Source of the DNA: Erysipelotrichaceae bacterium
GTDB taxonomy: Bacteria > Bacillota_I > Bacilli_A > Erysipelotrichales > Erysipelotrichaceae
Assembly: GCA_017432545.1 (NCBI GenBank)
Contig: JAFRJA010000145.1
Coordinates: forward strand, 1 to 34,262
Direction: 5' to 3'
Length of the DNA stretch: 34,262 nucleotides
Shown here: one piece after another, positions 8,979 through 17,313 of the stretch
How positions within the stretch are numbered: the first letter of the stretch is position 1
Layout: each line of letters opens with the position of its first letter
Position numbers and translations under genes: made by a program
Notes under the pieces: generated by a model
The model's database searches: none
Told to the model about the DNA's origin: nothing
Seen by the model: only the letters and a program-made list of their open reading frames with translations

Positions 8979-9002
8979 AGGGCAGGAACCAAGTCCTGCC
9001 CT
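8979..9002 (-). promoter_or_regulatory. GC-rich hairpin between binding-protein and kinase genes
   Basis: A perfect 9-bp stem (AGGGCAGGA and complement) with a 6-base loop lies in the minus transcript, followed by GTTTGTTATAATTAG. The tail is only moderately T-rich, so it is probably a leaky terminator or a 3'-end stabiliser. Such an element after a solute-binding-protein gene lets the binding protein be made in excess over the kinase and permeases, as known for malE-type operons. That role is inferred here. Confidence 0.6.
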
Positions 9003-9029
9003 ATTGAGTATCAGTTTTTTAGGCTGTGA

Positions 9030-10532
9030 TTATGAGTTAGCTTTTACCCATGCATCAGCCTGGGCCTGGTAGTCAGCAACGATCTTATCGATACCTGCAT
9101 CTTTCAGAGCCTGTAAGAATAATGGATACTGCTCATCCGGATTGACATCACCATAAGTCAGGACATTGGTGTACTGGTCGACAACGTTGGATACCGCAGC
9201 GATCTCGTTAGCAACGTTTGTAGTAACTGGAACGAAGCCGTAAAGAGGTGGAGTAGCAGCGTTTTCGAATAAGTACTTGCCATATTCACCGTTAGAACCT
9301 GTTTCGTTTCCTGATTCATATTCAAGGAAGAAGTCGAAACCGTTACCGATCATACCGCAAGAGTACATGCAGTTGTAAGGTACTGTGTTGAAATCCATGC
9401 CTTCAGGATATCTGATCTTTGTATGATCTTCATTCCATTCATAGTCCTGGCCTTCAGCACCGAAGATCAGAGCATCCCAGATGAACTGATCGGTGTAAAG
9501 CAGGTTGATGAATCTAGCTGCAGCAGCCGGATCCTTGCATGAATGAGAGATACCGATACCTAATGTGTCAGTAGCCTTGTCATCCATAGCGATCGTAACA
9601 GCACCGAATTCATGAGTCTGACCATCACCATAGTCAGCAGTTGTAGTGAACATCTGAGCGATAGAGTCTACATCGTTTGAGTGACCCATGATAACGCCCT
9701 TAGCAGCACCACCCATGACAACAGCGTCATGGCTCAGAGTATTTGCAGAACCTTCTGGATCAGCATAACCCTTCTGACGGAAATCATATGCCTTGTAGAT
9801 AGCATCTTTGAAGGCATCAGTCTCATAGTAGTTGACCAGCTGAGTGCTGTCACCGACTGTAGCAGTATAAGTGCCTACCTGAGCAGTCTTTGTCTTAGGC
9901 TGGAGAATTCTGTCGAACTGGTTGCAGTATACCAAGAAGTATTCATCAGGATACTTAACCTTGAGTTCAGCTAAAGCATCGCCTAATGTGTCGAGGTCAG
10001 TGATCTTGCTTACATCAACACCGGCATCTTCAACCATCTGCTTGTTGTAGATCCATTTCCAGTCAAGAACAGTACCGAAGTAACGTGGAACCATGAAGAT
10101 CTGACCATCGACCTTACCATTGTTGATAACGTCACCGATCATATCAAGAGTTGGTTTCAGTTCGTTGTCAGCGTATTCATCAAGCGGAATGATATAACCG
10201 TTGTCTGACCAGTTGGCAACATCGAATACCTGAACGACATCAGCAGTGTCATCACCGCCGGAAGCCAGTTCCATAGGGATCTTCTGGAGATAGTCACCGA
10301 TAGCAGTGATCTTCAGATGGACCCTGTAAGTCTCGTGTAATTCGTTTTCCAGATAATTATTGATTGCATCTTCTACAGTCTGAGTAGCTTCCAGGTTTGG
10401 AACGATAAACAGAGTAGACATGTCAAGAGTAATTACTGAAGGCTCGTCTGTCTTGGTCTCACCGCCACCGCCACCTGAGCAGCCAGTCAGGAGAAGAAGA
10501 GCAGTAGCTAAAATAACAAAAAGTTTTTTCAT
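9030..10532 (-). CDS. extracellular solute-binding lipoprotein, CUT1/LplA-YesO type
   Basis: 500 residues with a lipoprotein signal peptide: MKKLF, a hydrophobic stretch and the lipobox LLTGC, with Cys18 as the lipidated residue, followed by a Gly-rich linker. The mature part has the size of family 1 sugar-binding proteins. It should capture the carbohydrate outside the cell and deliver it to the two permeases. It is first in the operon, with a strong ribosome site (AGGGAGGAAATTTATA) and a hairpin after its stop, both consistent with high expression. Ligand unknown; the family also takes rhamnogalacturonan, xylan or mannan pieces and complex glycosides. Confidence 0.92.
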   Translation of the reverse strand: MKKLFVILATALLLLTGCSGGGGGETKTDEPSVITLDMSTLFIVPNLEATQTVEDAINNYLENELHETYRVHLKITAIGDYLQKIPMELASGGDDTADVVQVFDVANWSDNGYIIPLDEYADNELKPTLDMIGDVINNGKVDGQIFMVPRYFGTVLDWKWIYNKQMVEDAGVDVSKITDLDTLGDALAELKVKYPDEYFLVYCNQFDRILQPKTKTAQVGTYTATVGDSTQLVNYYETDAFKDAIYKAYDFRQKGYADPEGSANTLSHDAVVMGGAAKGVIMGHSNDVDSIAQMFTTTADYGDGQTHEFGAVTIAMDDKATDTLGIGISHSCKDPAAAARFINLLYTDQFIWDALIFGAEGQDYEWNEDHTKIRYPEGMDFNTVPYNCMYSCGMIGNGFDFFLEYESGNETGSNGEYGKYLFENAATPPLYGFVPVTTNVANEIAAVSNVVDQYTNVLTYGDVNPDEQYPLFLQALKDAGIDKIVADYQAQADAWVKANS

Positions 10533-10751
10533 TATAAATTTCCTCCCTAAATGAGTCCTTTCGTTATAACCATTTAATCACATCAAAAAAACTAATACTT
10601 TCAAAAATATCATATTGTTTTTCGAATTAAATTACTTTTATGCAAGAAAAGAAAAACCTAATTCAAACTCAAAAGTCCACCGCACTTTTTTAATATAAAT
10701 AGATATATATTATTCCTATAATACAGATAAACCAGAAGGAGGACTATAGTT
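10533..10751. promoter_or_regulatory. divergent promoter region between transport operon and esterase operon
   Basis: 219 bases, very AT-rich, between two divergent start codons. On the plus strand TATAAT at 10717-10722 is a good -10 for the esterase operon, but no clear -35 is seen at the usual distance, which suggests an activator. On the minus strand TATAAC (10563-10568) is a candidate -10 for the binding-protein operon, with only a poly-T -35 zone. An inverted repeat AAAAGT...ACTTTT (10671-10689) lies in the middle and could be an operator. The AraC-type regulator encoded in the left operon is the natural candidate to act here. Sites are by inspection only. Confidence 0.5.
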
Positions 10752-11555
10752 ATGTCCACTCATTTTGTAAAATTCAGATCAAACGCACTTTCCTGCAACG
10801 GAGAGTTCTATGTGCATCTGGTAGACAAAAATCTGCCACCGATGTTCACGCAAGGCAATCCTTATTATAAAAGGCCTGCCAAAACGATAATACTCTTACA
10901 TGGCTACAGCGGCGACTGCACCGATTGGCTCTATAATTCAGCCGCCGCTGATTTCTCCCTTAAATACAACCTCAATGTCGTCATGCCTAGTGGCGGGGTT
11001 GACTTCTACCTGGACAAGGAAGCCACCGGCCACCGTTATTGCGAATTTATCGGAAAAGATTTGATCCAGTATCTGCGTGATACCTTCAATATCGCTCAGA
11101 AAAAGGAAGACACCTATATCGGCGGCTTATCCATGGGCGGTTTCGGTGCCCTTCATACAGGTTTGACTTATCCTGATACCTTTGAAGGAATCATGGCCTT
11201 GTCTTCAGCACTCATCATCTATGGTCTTAAGGATATGAAACCGAAGATGGCTGATCCGGTCATGGCCAATTATGCCTATTACGTAAATGCTTTCGGAGAT
11301 CTGCAGAAGGCTGAAAAGACAAGCTCCAATCCGGAAGTACTCTATAAACGCAACAAGAAAAAAGGGATCAGAAATCCCAAGATCTATATGGCCTGCGGAA
11401 GCGAAGACTTCCTGCTTGAACCGAATCACAGATTCAGAGATTTCTTAAAGAAACAGGACGCCGATTTCATCTATTGCGAAGGCCCGGGAGTCCACGACTG
11501 GAACTTCTGGACACCTCATGCCTATGAAGGAATCGAATATCTGTTGAATAACTGA
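10752..11555 (+). CDS. alpha/beta-hydrolase esterase (PF00756, EstA/tributyrin-esterase like)
   Basis: 267 residues. The oxyanion region is IILLHGYSGDCTDW, the nucleophile elbow is GGLSMGG with Ser127, the acid is in ACGSEDFLLEPN, and the His is in GPGVHDWNFW. This is the putative-esterase family that includes tributyrin esterases, S-formylglutathione hydrolases and acetyl- or feruloyl-xylan esterases. There is no signal peptide, so it is cytosolic. It is the first gene of a three-gene operon divergent from the sugar transporter, with a strong ribosome site (AGAAGGAGGAC). A role in deacylating imported carbohydrate is inferred. Confidence 0.88.
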   Translation: MSTHFVKFRSNALSCNGEFYVHLVDKNLPPMFTQGNPYYKRPAKTIILLHGYSGDCTDWLYNSAAADFSLKYNLNVVMPSGGVDFYLDKEATGHRYCEFIGKDLIQYLRDTFNIAQKKEDTYIGGLSMGGFGALHTGLTYPDTFEGIMALSSALIIYGLKDMKPKMADPVMANYAYYVNAFGDLQKAEKTSSNPEVLYKRNKKKGIRNPKIYMACGSEDFLLEPNHRFRDFLKKQDADFIYCEGPGVHDWNFWTPHAYEGIEYLLNN

Positions 11556-11571
11556 CAAAGGAGAAAAATAT

Positions 11572-13167
11572 ATGACTAATTTTGAAAATGCAAAAGTACA
11601 GGTTAAACAGGGCTGGTTACAGGGTTATGTTGAAGGTAATCTGAAGATCTTCAAAGGTATCCCGTTTGCGGCTCCGCCAGTCGGCGATCTGCGTTTCAGA
11701 CATCCGCAGGATCCGGAATGCTGGCGAGGCGTCAGAAAGGCCGTTCAGTATTCAGCTGCTTCTGTTCAGCACGTCATGGAACAGGAAGATCTGCCGGCCA
11801 ATGTCCATGGTGTACCACAGTTTCTGGCTCCTTCCCAATATGAAGAAGACTGTCTGTATCTGAACGTCTGGACTCCGGCCAAGAGTGACAGCGACAAGCT
11901 TCCAGTCTTCATCTGGGTCCATGGCGGCGGGATGGTCGCCGGATCAGGATGTGAAGTTGTATGTGATGGCAGCGGCTTTGCCAGCAGAAAAGACATCGTC
12001 GTCGTCACGATCAACTATCGACTCGGCTTCTTCGGCTTCTTCGCTCATCCTGAACTCACCGCTGAAGCAGGCGGTACATCAGGCAACTATGCCTTATATG
12101 ATATGCGCAAGGCTTGCCAGTGGGTAAAAGAAAACATTGCCAAATTCGGTGGCGATCCTGATCGTATCACCGTAGCCGGTCAGTCAGGCGGTGCTGCCGG
12201 AACCGGTGCTTTGCATGCTTCACCTTTAATGAAAGGCATCATCAAAAGAGTATCGATCGAAAGCGGCCCGATCTACTGGGGCTTCATGCAGCCTGGTCCA
12301 AGAAAGAGAATGGAAGACCTCGGTGTTGAATACATGAACTACATCGGATGCAAGAGCATCGAAGAACTCAGAAAGAAACCGACCTGGGAATTATTCGACA
12401 AATATGAGGAATTCCAGAGATCAAAAGGTATCGGACCGATGGGCTTCGGTTTCACCTTCTGTGTTGATGGCGAATTCATCCCTAAACCTTATTCCGAGAT
12501 CATGGAAAAAGGCGAATTCAATGACTTCGATGTTCTGATGGGATCCTGTGCTCAGGAATTCCCGGCTGTCAAAGCTGATGAATATTCAGTCGAACAGTTC
12601 CATCAGTATCTGGAAGAAGCTTTCCCTGATAATGAGGAAAACATGAAAAAATGGTATCCGGCTGACAATAATATCATTGCCGCCAAGCAGTGTTCAACAA
12701 TTGCTTCCGATATCATGCTGATGGGATCAGCTAAAGTCGGCGAATTCTGCAGTGAGCGCGGCAGGAATGCCTACATCTGGCTGATGTCCAAAGAAAACGA
12801 GACCGAAAGAGGTCATAACGAAGGTTCTCCGCACTGTGCAGAAATGCCATATGTCTTCGGCAGGGTCGACACAGGTGAAAGAAATCCGTTCTTCCCTTAT
12901 CACTGGGAAAAAGAAGACTATGCCTTCATGGATCTGATCCAGGGCTACTGGTACAATTTCGCCGCTACTGGTGATCCAAACTTTGAAGGTGCACCTGTCT
13001 GGAAGAAATATGAAAAGAGCTTTGATATCAATGATCTTGATAATGACACGCATATGATCCCGGAAGAACAGCAGGCAAAATATCACTACTTCTACGAGAA
13101 ACTGCAGAACAACAACTTCGTCGTATCATTATTCGGTCCGGCCAGATTCACACCTAAAAAGGACTGA
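11572..13167 (+). CDS. type B carboxylesterase (CE10/PnbA-like)
   Basis: 531 residues, the usual length of bacterial carboxylesterase B. Visible motifs: FKGIPFAAPPVGDLRF near the start, EDCLYLNVWTPA, the oxyanion motif VHGGGMVAGSG, nucleophile elbow AGQSGGAAG (Ser205, where most relatives have GESAG), a Glu in GSCAQEFPA and the His in GSPHCAEMPYVFG. It hydrolyses carboxylic esters; natural substrates are seldom known. There is no signal peptide. It lies 16 bases after the first esterase gene with AAAGGAG at good spacing, so the two are co-expressed. Confidence 0.92.
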   Translation: MTNFENAKVQVKQGWLQGYVEGNLKIFKGIPFAAPPVGDLRFRHPQDPECWRGVRKAVQYSAASVQHVMEQEDLPANVHGVPQFLAPSQYEEDCLYLNVWTPAKSDSDKLPVFIWVHGGGMVAGSGCEVVCDGSGFASRKDIVVVTINYRLGFFGFFAHPELTAEAGGTSGNYALYDMRKACQWVKENIAKFGGDPDRITVAGQSGGAAGTGALHASPLMKGIIKRVSIESGPIYWGFMQPGPRKRMEDLGVEYMNYIGCKSIEELRKKPTWELFDKYEEFQRSKGIGPMGFGFTFCVDGEFIPKPYSEIMEKGEFNDFDVLMGSCAQEFPAVKADEYSVEQFHQYLEEAFPDNEENMKKWYPADNNIIAAKQCSTIASDIMLMGSAKVGEFCSERGRNAYIWLMSKENETERGHNEGSPHCAEMPYVFGRVDTGERNPFFPYHWEKEDYAFMDLIQGYWYNFAATGDPNFEGAPVWKKYEKSFDINDLDNDTHMIPEEQQAKYHYFYEKLQNNNFVVSLFGPARFTPKKD

Positions 13168-13169
13168 GA

Positions 13170-13592
13170 ATGAAAGATAAACCGATTCTTGAGATACATA
13201 TCGATATCAAGGAAAATGGTCTGAAGATGATTACGGAACTGGGAGAGGTATCGATGATACCTTTCTCGGGAACCGTTGACTGTGAACTGTTTAAAGGCAT
13301 CGTTGAACCGTGTGGAGTCGATACACAGATCGTCGATCAGACCAACATGCGTCATCTCTCAGCCAGATACATGCTGACAGGTAAAGACAAAGATGGTCAG
13401 GATTGTCACATCTATATCGAAAACAACGGTTGGATGGAAAACAGGCCTTCCATGAAGTTCACGACTGTTCCAACCATGCTTACTGATTCAAAGCTGCTGG
13501 CCCCAATTCTACATCGCAACCAGTTCATCGGAACCGGCACCGTAGAAAAAGACGGGCTCTGGATCAGGTTCTACGAAATCGATCATAATTAA
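13170..13592 (+). CDS. DUF3237 family protein
   Basis: 140 residues. The pattern HLSARYMLTGKDKDGQDCHI followed by YIENNG, and later FIGTGTVEKDGLWIRFYEI, matches the small beta-barrel DUF3237 proteins, often encoded beside esterases and degradative enzymes. Biochemical function is unknown. Its ATG follows two bases after the carboxylesterase stop, and AAGGA of its ribosome site lies within the end of that gene, so translation is coupled. It is the last gene of the operon, which stops at the hairpin 13591-13615. Confidence 0.75.
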   Translation: MKDKPILEIHIDIKENGLKMITELGEVSMIPFSGTVDCELFKGIVEPCGVDTQIVDQTNMRHLSARYMLTGKDKDGQDCHIYIENNGWMENRPSMKFTTVPTMLTDSKLLAPILHRNQFIGTGTVEKDGLWIRFYEIDHN

Positions 13593-13615
13593 AAGCGCAA
13601 ATCAATTGCGCTTTT
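13591..13615. terminator. bidirectional intrinsic terminator between convergent operons
   Basis: A 10-bp stem AAAAGCGCAA / TTGCGCTTTT with a 5-base loop lies between the DUF3237 stop (13592) and the stop of the minus-strand GH13 gene (13649). The A-rich and T-rich arms serve both directions. Confidence 0.85.
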
Positions 13616-13648
13616 ATTCACTTTCAAACTGCATATAAAGCCGTTTTC

Positions 13649-15307
13649 TTATTCTATCGTATAAGTCTCGTTATCAAAGTCGACACTCAGTTTAGCTGAA
13701 CCATGGACATTGGTCCAGGTGATCGTCATGACCGTTTCATTGCAATCGACGACGATATCCGCATCCTGCGTAAATACCGGATTGGTATTGCGGTATCTGA
13801 GCAGTTCAAGCTGTTTATTGACTACATCGGAAGATAACAGTTCCTGTGCCTGATCAAGAGACAGATTACTGCGGTTGATCTCTTTATGACCGCCGACACC
13901 GGCTCTTTCCATTGCCTCATAGTCATTCTTTCCGGCAAACAGATCAAGATACCAGATCTGTGGTTTGCCCGGCATGAACATCTGGATCGCTCTGGCCATC
14001 AGCATCCTCTGATCACTTTCACCAAGCGCAGAATAATAAGTCGCATTGACCTGATAGTAGACATTCTTGGCACCATGCAGATCCTTGACATAACCACCGC
14101 GGTTAACGACCGTATCGATCACATTCTGGATGTCTTCTTCCGGTAAAAGACCTTTCAGATCAAGAAGCGGAATGCCATCGTGGCAACCCAGCATATTTAC
14201 GGTCTGGATACCGTTTTCAATCACCTCATCAGCCCATTTCTTCAGATAGACAGCGTTCTTTCTGATGAAGGCATCGATCAGTAAGCCAGGCAGGAAGAAG
14301 TCATAGACCATATAACCTTTGTCAGCCAACAGCTTATAGATCTTTTCTTCATAGCTGGCATGGATCTCCGGCAGAAGTGTCAGACCATATTCGCTGGCGA
14401 TATCATCGATCTTCTGAAGCAGATCCCAGGTTCCAGGATCATTCAGGAAATTCCTTTCTCCCGGTTCTTTCGGTGCATAGGCAAAGGCATCAAGTCTGAC
14501 GATGGAAACCCCGTAATCAGATAATCTCTTCAAGGTCTCTTTATAGTAATCCCAGACCAGTTCAGATTTGATGTTGAGATCCATCTGTCCGAGATATGTG
14601 CGTTCAGATCTTAAGATGTCCTTGATCATCTCCGCATATTTGCCCCATTTGCCAAAATCGATCTCCTTGCTGATCTTGTTGTCAACGATCTGTTCATTGA
14701 CGATCCTGGCGAGCTCACAGGCTGTACCATACTGAAGACCACATTCTCTGACCAGTCTGTAAGGATCGATTTTATGGTAAATGACTTCCTGATAGAAGGT
14801 ATTCCAGTATGGAACTTCCTTGCCATCAGGGAAGCGGACCATCAGAATCGGCAGACCAGTCTTTCTGAAGAACATATCTTTGATGTAATCATCATCAGGA
14901 ACGATATAGCCTTCAGGTGCCATTTCACCATAACCCTTCCAGAACTTGTTCCAATCGATGAAGAAATCGCGATACTTTGATTCATCACCATTCTTCAGGA
15001 TGTCCTGGAATTGCGGTGATAAAACAGAGATATGATTGAGGATAAAATCCATCAATAAGTCGATATTCAGCGCATGAAGGTCTTCGATATCCTCTTTGGC
15101 TGCCAGTGTTTCAGACAGATCATAATTGATCAAAGAGAAACCACGATCAAGATCAGTATTGAATACACTTGGCAGAATATAGAATGATCTGAAGACATCT
15201 TTGAATTCATCTTTTTTAAGTAACGATACAATATCCTTTAAATGCCCACCGACCGAATCCGGATAGGCATTCAGCATCGTTCCGATACCCATTTTTTTAC
15301 CAGTCAT
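13649..15307 (-). CDS. GH13 subfamily 18 glycoside phosphorylase (sucrose-phosphorylase family)
   Basis: 552 residues. GH13 signatures: SIVRLDAFAY with nucleophile Asp273, LTLLPEIHASY with acid/base Glu314, and the transition-state Asp in GCHDGIPLLD. The C-terminal stretch YYQVNATYYSALG and the KPQIWYLDLFAGKND segment are diagnostic for the sucrose-phosphorylase group, which splits alpha-glucosides with phosphate to give glucose 1-phosphate. Known members use sucrose, sucrose 6'-phosphate, glucosylglycerol or glucosylglycerate. Between WNTF (near 168-171) and GQMDLN (240-245) there is an insertion of about 65 residues compared with classical sucrose phosphorylases, so the acceptor may differ. 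It is the last gene of a six-gene operon; AAAGGAGAAAAC precedes the ATG. Confidence 0.85.
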   Translation of the reverse strand: MTGKKMGIGTMLNAYPDSVGGHLKDIVSLLKKDEFKDVFRSFYILPSVFNTDLDRGFSLINYDLSETLAAKEDIEDLHALNIDLLMDFILNHISVLSPQFQDILKNGDESKYRDFFIDWNKFWKGYGEMAPEGYIVPDDDYIKDMFFRKTGLPILMVRFPDGKEVPYWNTFYQEVIYHKIDPYRLVRECGLQYGTACELARIVNEQIVDNKISKEIDFGKWGKYAEMIKDILRSERTYLGQMDLNIKSELVWDYYKETLKRLSDYGVSIVRLDAFAYAPKEPGERNFLNDPGTWDLLQKIDDIASEYGLTLLPEIHASYEEKIYKLLADKGYMVYDFFLPGLLIDAFIRKNAVYLKKWADEVIENGIQTVNMLGCHDGIPLLDLKGLLPEEDIQNVIDTVVNRGGYVKDLHGAKNVYYQVNATYYSALGESDQRMLMARAIQMFMPGKPQIWYLDLFAGKNDYEAMERAGVGGHKEINRSNLSLDQAQELLSSDVVNKQLELLRYRNTNPVFTQDADIVVDCNETVMTITWTNVHGSAKLSVDFDNETYTIE

Positions 15308-15322
15308 GTTTTCTCCTTTTTT

Positions 15323-16225
15323 TTAGTCCATGATCTCGCCGGCTTTGGAGATCCTTATCTTCGCAAATTTGCCTCTATCATCGAGCTCTTCCTGTTCCAC
15401 AGAAAGCACCATCGTTGTAAATGCGGAATCGACCTTGCCATCTCTGGCTCTTAAACGACGATGAGCCATCGTTTCTTCAGGTGTTGAATTAAGTAAAATC
15501 GGAATATCGATGCCTTTAAGGTTCTCGTTGCCGCCATGAGTCCATTCGATCACCAGTACATCCTTGTCAGAGAAATCGACTTCGTCATACCAGCGTTCCT
15601 CTTCCTTACGACCCATCCTCTTGAGATAGATCTTCTCATTTCCTTTTCTGAATTCGTCAATGATCTGATTTACTTCATCATAGTTCTGTTCCTTGGTGGT
15701 ACCTAAATATCCCTTTAGAGCTTTACGGCCTGCTTTCTGATATTCTTCAAGCCATGGATATTCATTTATCTTGGAAAGATCCGGATCAGTTTCATCAGCC
15801 CAGAGTTTAAACAGAACTTCCTTTACTTCATCATTGAACAGTTTCGCATCGACCAGTCCTCTAAGACCGGCAGCTCTGAAGATCGATAATCTTTCCGCAT
15901 CGTTATAAAGCGGAATGCGATATGGATAGTTATCGCCTGATAAGACATAGGCACCGATACCAGACTCCTGCAGATAATAAGTCAGTAAGGAAGCGATCTC
16001 ACTTTTACCGACACCTGATCCGCCAAAGACAGATACGACGACCTTATCGGAACCATTCTTTCTGATCTCTTCGATCAGTAAAGGAAAGATCTTATTGGCT
16101 TTATTCACATGGTCATCACCGATCGCAATCTTATCTCCCGGCATATCGCCATGCGGCATATCTTCCTTTAACTCAGGAGCCTTCCAGTTCTTGAGATCCA
16201 GGGCAGCTGTTTTCTCTTTAAGCAT
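15323..16225 (-). CDS. P-loop kinase, uridine-kinase/phosphoribulokinase-like, unknown substrate
   Basis: 300 residues from the ATG at 16225, which has GGAGGGTAAAG upstream and overlaps the end of the esterase gene by 8 bases. Walker A is FGGSGVGKSE (residues 67-76), followed by LSGDNYPYR, which resembles the substrate-binding DxF/DDFY region of uridine kinases and phosphoribulokinases, and VLVIEWTHGG, a Walker-B-like strand. The C-terminal RRLRARDGK could be the lid. It is not a nucleoside kinase by context: it sits in a sugar operon directly ahead of a GH13_18 phosphorylase. A kinase for the aglycone released by phosphorolysis (for example a polyol or glycerate) is a reasonable guess, no more. 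Confidence 0.7.
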   Translation of the reverse strand: MLKEKTAALDLKNWKAPELKEDMPHGDMPGDKIAIGDDHVNKANKIFPLLIEEIRKNGSDKVVVSVFGGSGVGKSEIASLLTYYLQESGIGAYVLSGDNYPYRIPLYNDAERLSIFRAAGLRGLVDAKLFNDEVKEVLFKLWADETDPDLSKINEYPWLEEYQKAGRKALKGYLGTTKEQNYDEVNQIIDEFRKGNEKIYLKRMGRKEEERWYDEVDFSDKDVLVIEWTHGGNENLKGIDIPILLNSTPEETMAHRRLRARDGKVDSAFTTMVLSVEQEELDDRGKFAKIRISKAGEIMD

Positions 16226-17312
16226 CTTTACCCTCCAGTACATATTTACGGATATAGTTTACCAGTTCCTTGCCCATACGCTTGTTGGTCTTGAGTGAAG
16301 GATGACCGGCCGCACCATAACCTTCGACCATCATATTGATCGGGATGTATTCAAAGCAGCATATCTTCTTATCATTATCTTCTTTCTTTATTTCTTCAAC
16401 GACGTCCAGGATCAGATGATAGAGATAATAATCCATTGAACCCAATGTGCAACAGATAAAGGTCTCAGGACCATTGAGCTGTCTGACCTGTTTTACAAAC
16501 TCTTTGTAACGTTTCTTGAACCAGGCTTCCATTGCGGCGATATCATTGAAATCTCTGTAGAAACGGATCGGTGTGCAATCGTTGGTACCCAGATTCAGGA
16601 CAACGATATCGTTATGGTGCTTACTGAAATCCCACTTCGTATTTTCTTTCTGATATTTAGTGGCATAGAGTTCATCGGTATTGCCATAGATGTCTTCCAT
16701 CGCATGCATCGGGAACAGCGGATGTTCAGGTTTGATCGCTGCGATGCCTGATTCACAGATCATATTGAAATCATAACCGAGAGCTCTCGCTGCCTGTGCG
16801 CCATAGGACATCCAGCCGTTTTCTTCCGAAGTCTTGAACTCCATCGAATTATTAGGTGCCTCATTGCCAAAACCGCAGGTGATCGAATCACCGACGATCT
16901 CCATTAATGGTCTGTCATCTTTGTATTCCAGGAACTGTCCATCGCATTCTACTTCAACGATTCCCAGTTTTCCTCTGGCATTTTCCGAGACTTTGACGAT
17001 CCTCAGATCTATGGCCTTGGTCTCTTCACTTTCATATACGGTCAGCCAGCCGTTTTCTCTGCATTCATGACGGTAGACGAGTTCATCACCGATGGCCAGA
17101 CCGATACATGGCCAGTCAGGTGGAGGTGTAGGCATATTTGGCATGCCTGGGATCTGATCAGACTCCGCGATCACCTTGACCTTCAGGCTCTTGCCATCGA
17201 TCTTCATCGTAAAACCGCTGCAGGTCCAGTCACAGAATAAAGCTTCCCTTTCCTCATCATAGACCGTTCTGCCATGCACTTTTACTAATGGTAATAATTC
17301 TTTGATTTTCAT
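16218..17312 (-). CDS. CE2-like SGNH carbohydrate esterase
   Basis: 364 residues from the ATG at 17312 (AGGAGAG upstream). Residues 1-130 form a beta-sandwich-like N-domain; then the SGNH hydrolase begins with EIVGDSITCGFG (Ser143), followed by NLGTNDCTP and, near the C-terminus, AAGHPSLKTNKRM with the catalytic His. This two-domain layout is that of family CE2 acetyl-xylan/acetyl-glucomannan esterases. CE2 enzymes can work with a Ser-His dyad, which fits the absence of Asp three residues before the His. There is no signal peptide, so substrates would be imported acetylated sugars. The start lies one base after the Nif3-like stop codon, and the end overlaps the kinase start. Confidence 0.85.
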   Translation of the reverse strand: MKIKELLPLVKVHGRTVYDEEREALFCDWTCSGFTMKIDGKSLKVKVIAESDQIPGMPNMPTPPPDWPCIGLAIGDELVYRHECRENGWLTVYESEETKAIDLRIVKVSENARGKLGIVEVECDGQFLEYKDDRPLMEIVGDSITCGFGNEAPNNSMEFKTSEENGWMSYGAQAARALGYDFNMICESGIAAIKPEHPLFPMHAMEDIYGNTDELYATKYQKENTKWDFSKHHNDIVVLNLGTNDCTPIRFYRDFNDIAAMEAWFKKRYKEFVKQVRQLNGPETFICCTLGSMDYYLYHLILDVVEEIKKEDNDKKICCFEYIPINMMVEGYGAAGHPSLKTNKRMGKELVNYIRKYVLEGKDA

Positions 17313-17313
17313 C

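Noticed and set aside
8954-8992. Thirteen-residue N-terminal extension of the histidine kinase
   Set aside because: Its start codon lies within the 8979-9002 hairpin and has no ribosome site, whereas the ATG at 8953 follows AGAAGAGG and begins a typical membrane-anchored kinase.
12727-13086. Minus-strand open frame (119 codons) opposite the carboxylesterase gene
   Set aside because: It lies entirely within a well-supported gene and shows no domain; it arises from codon bias.
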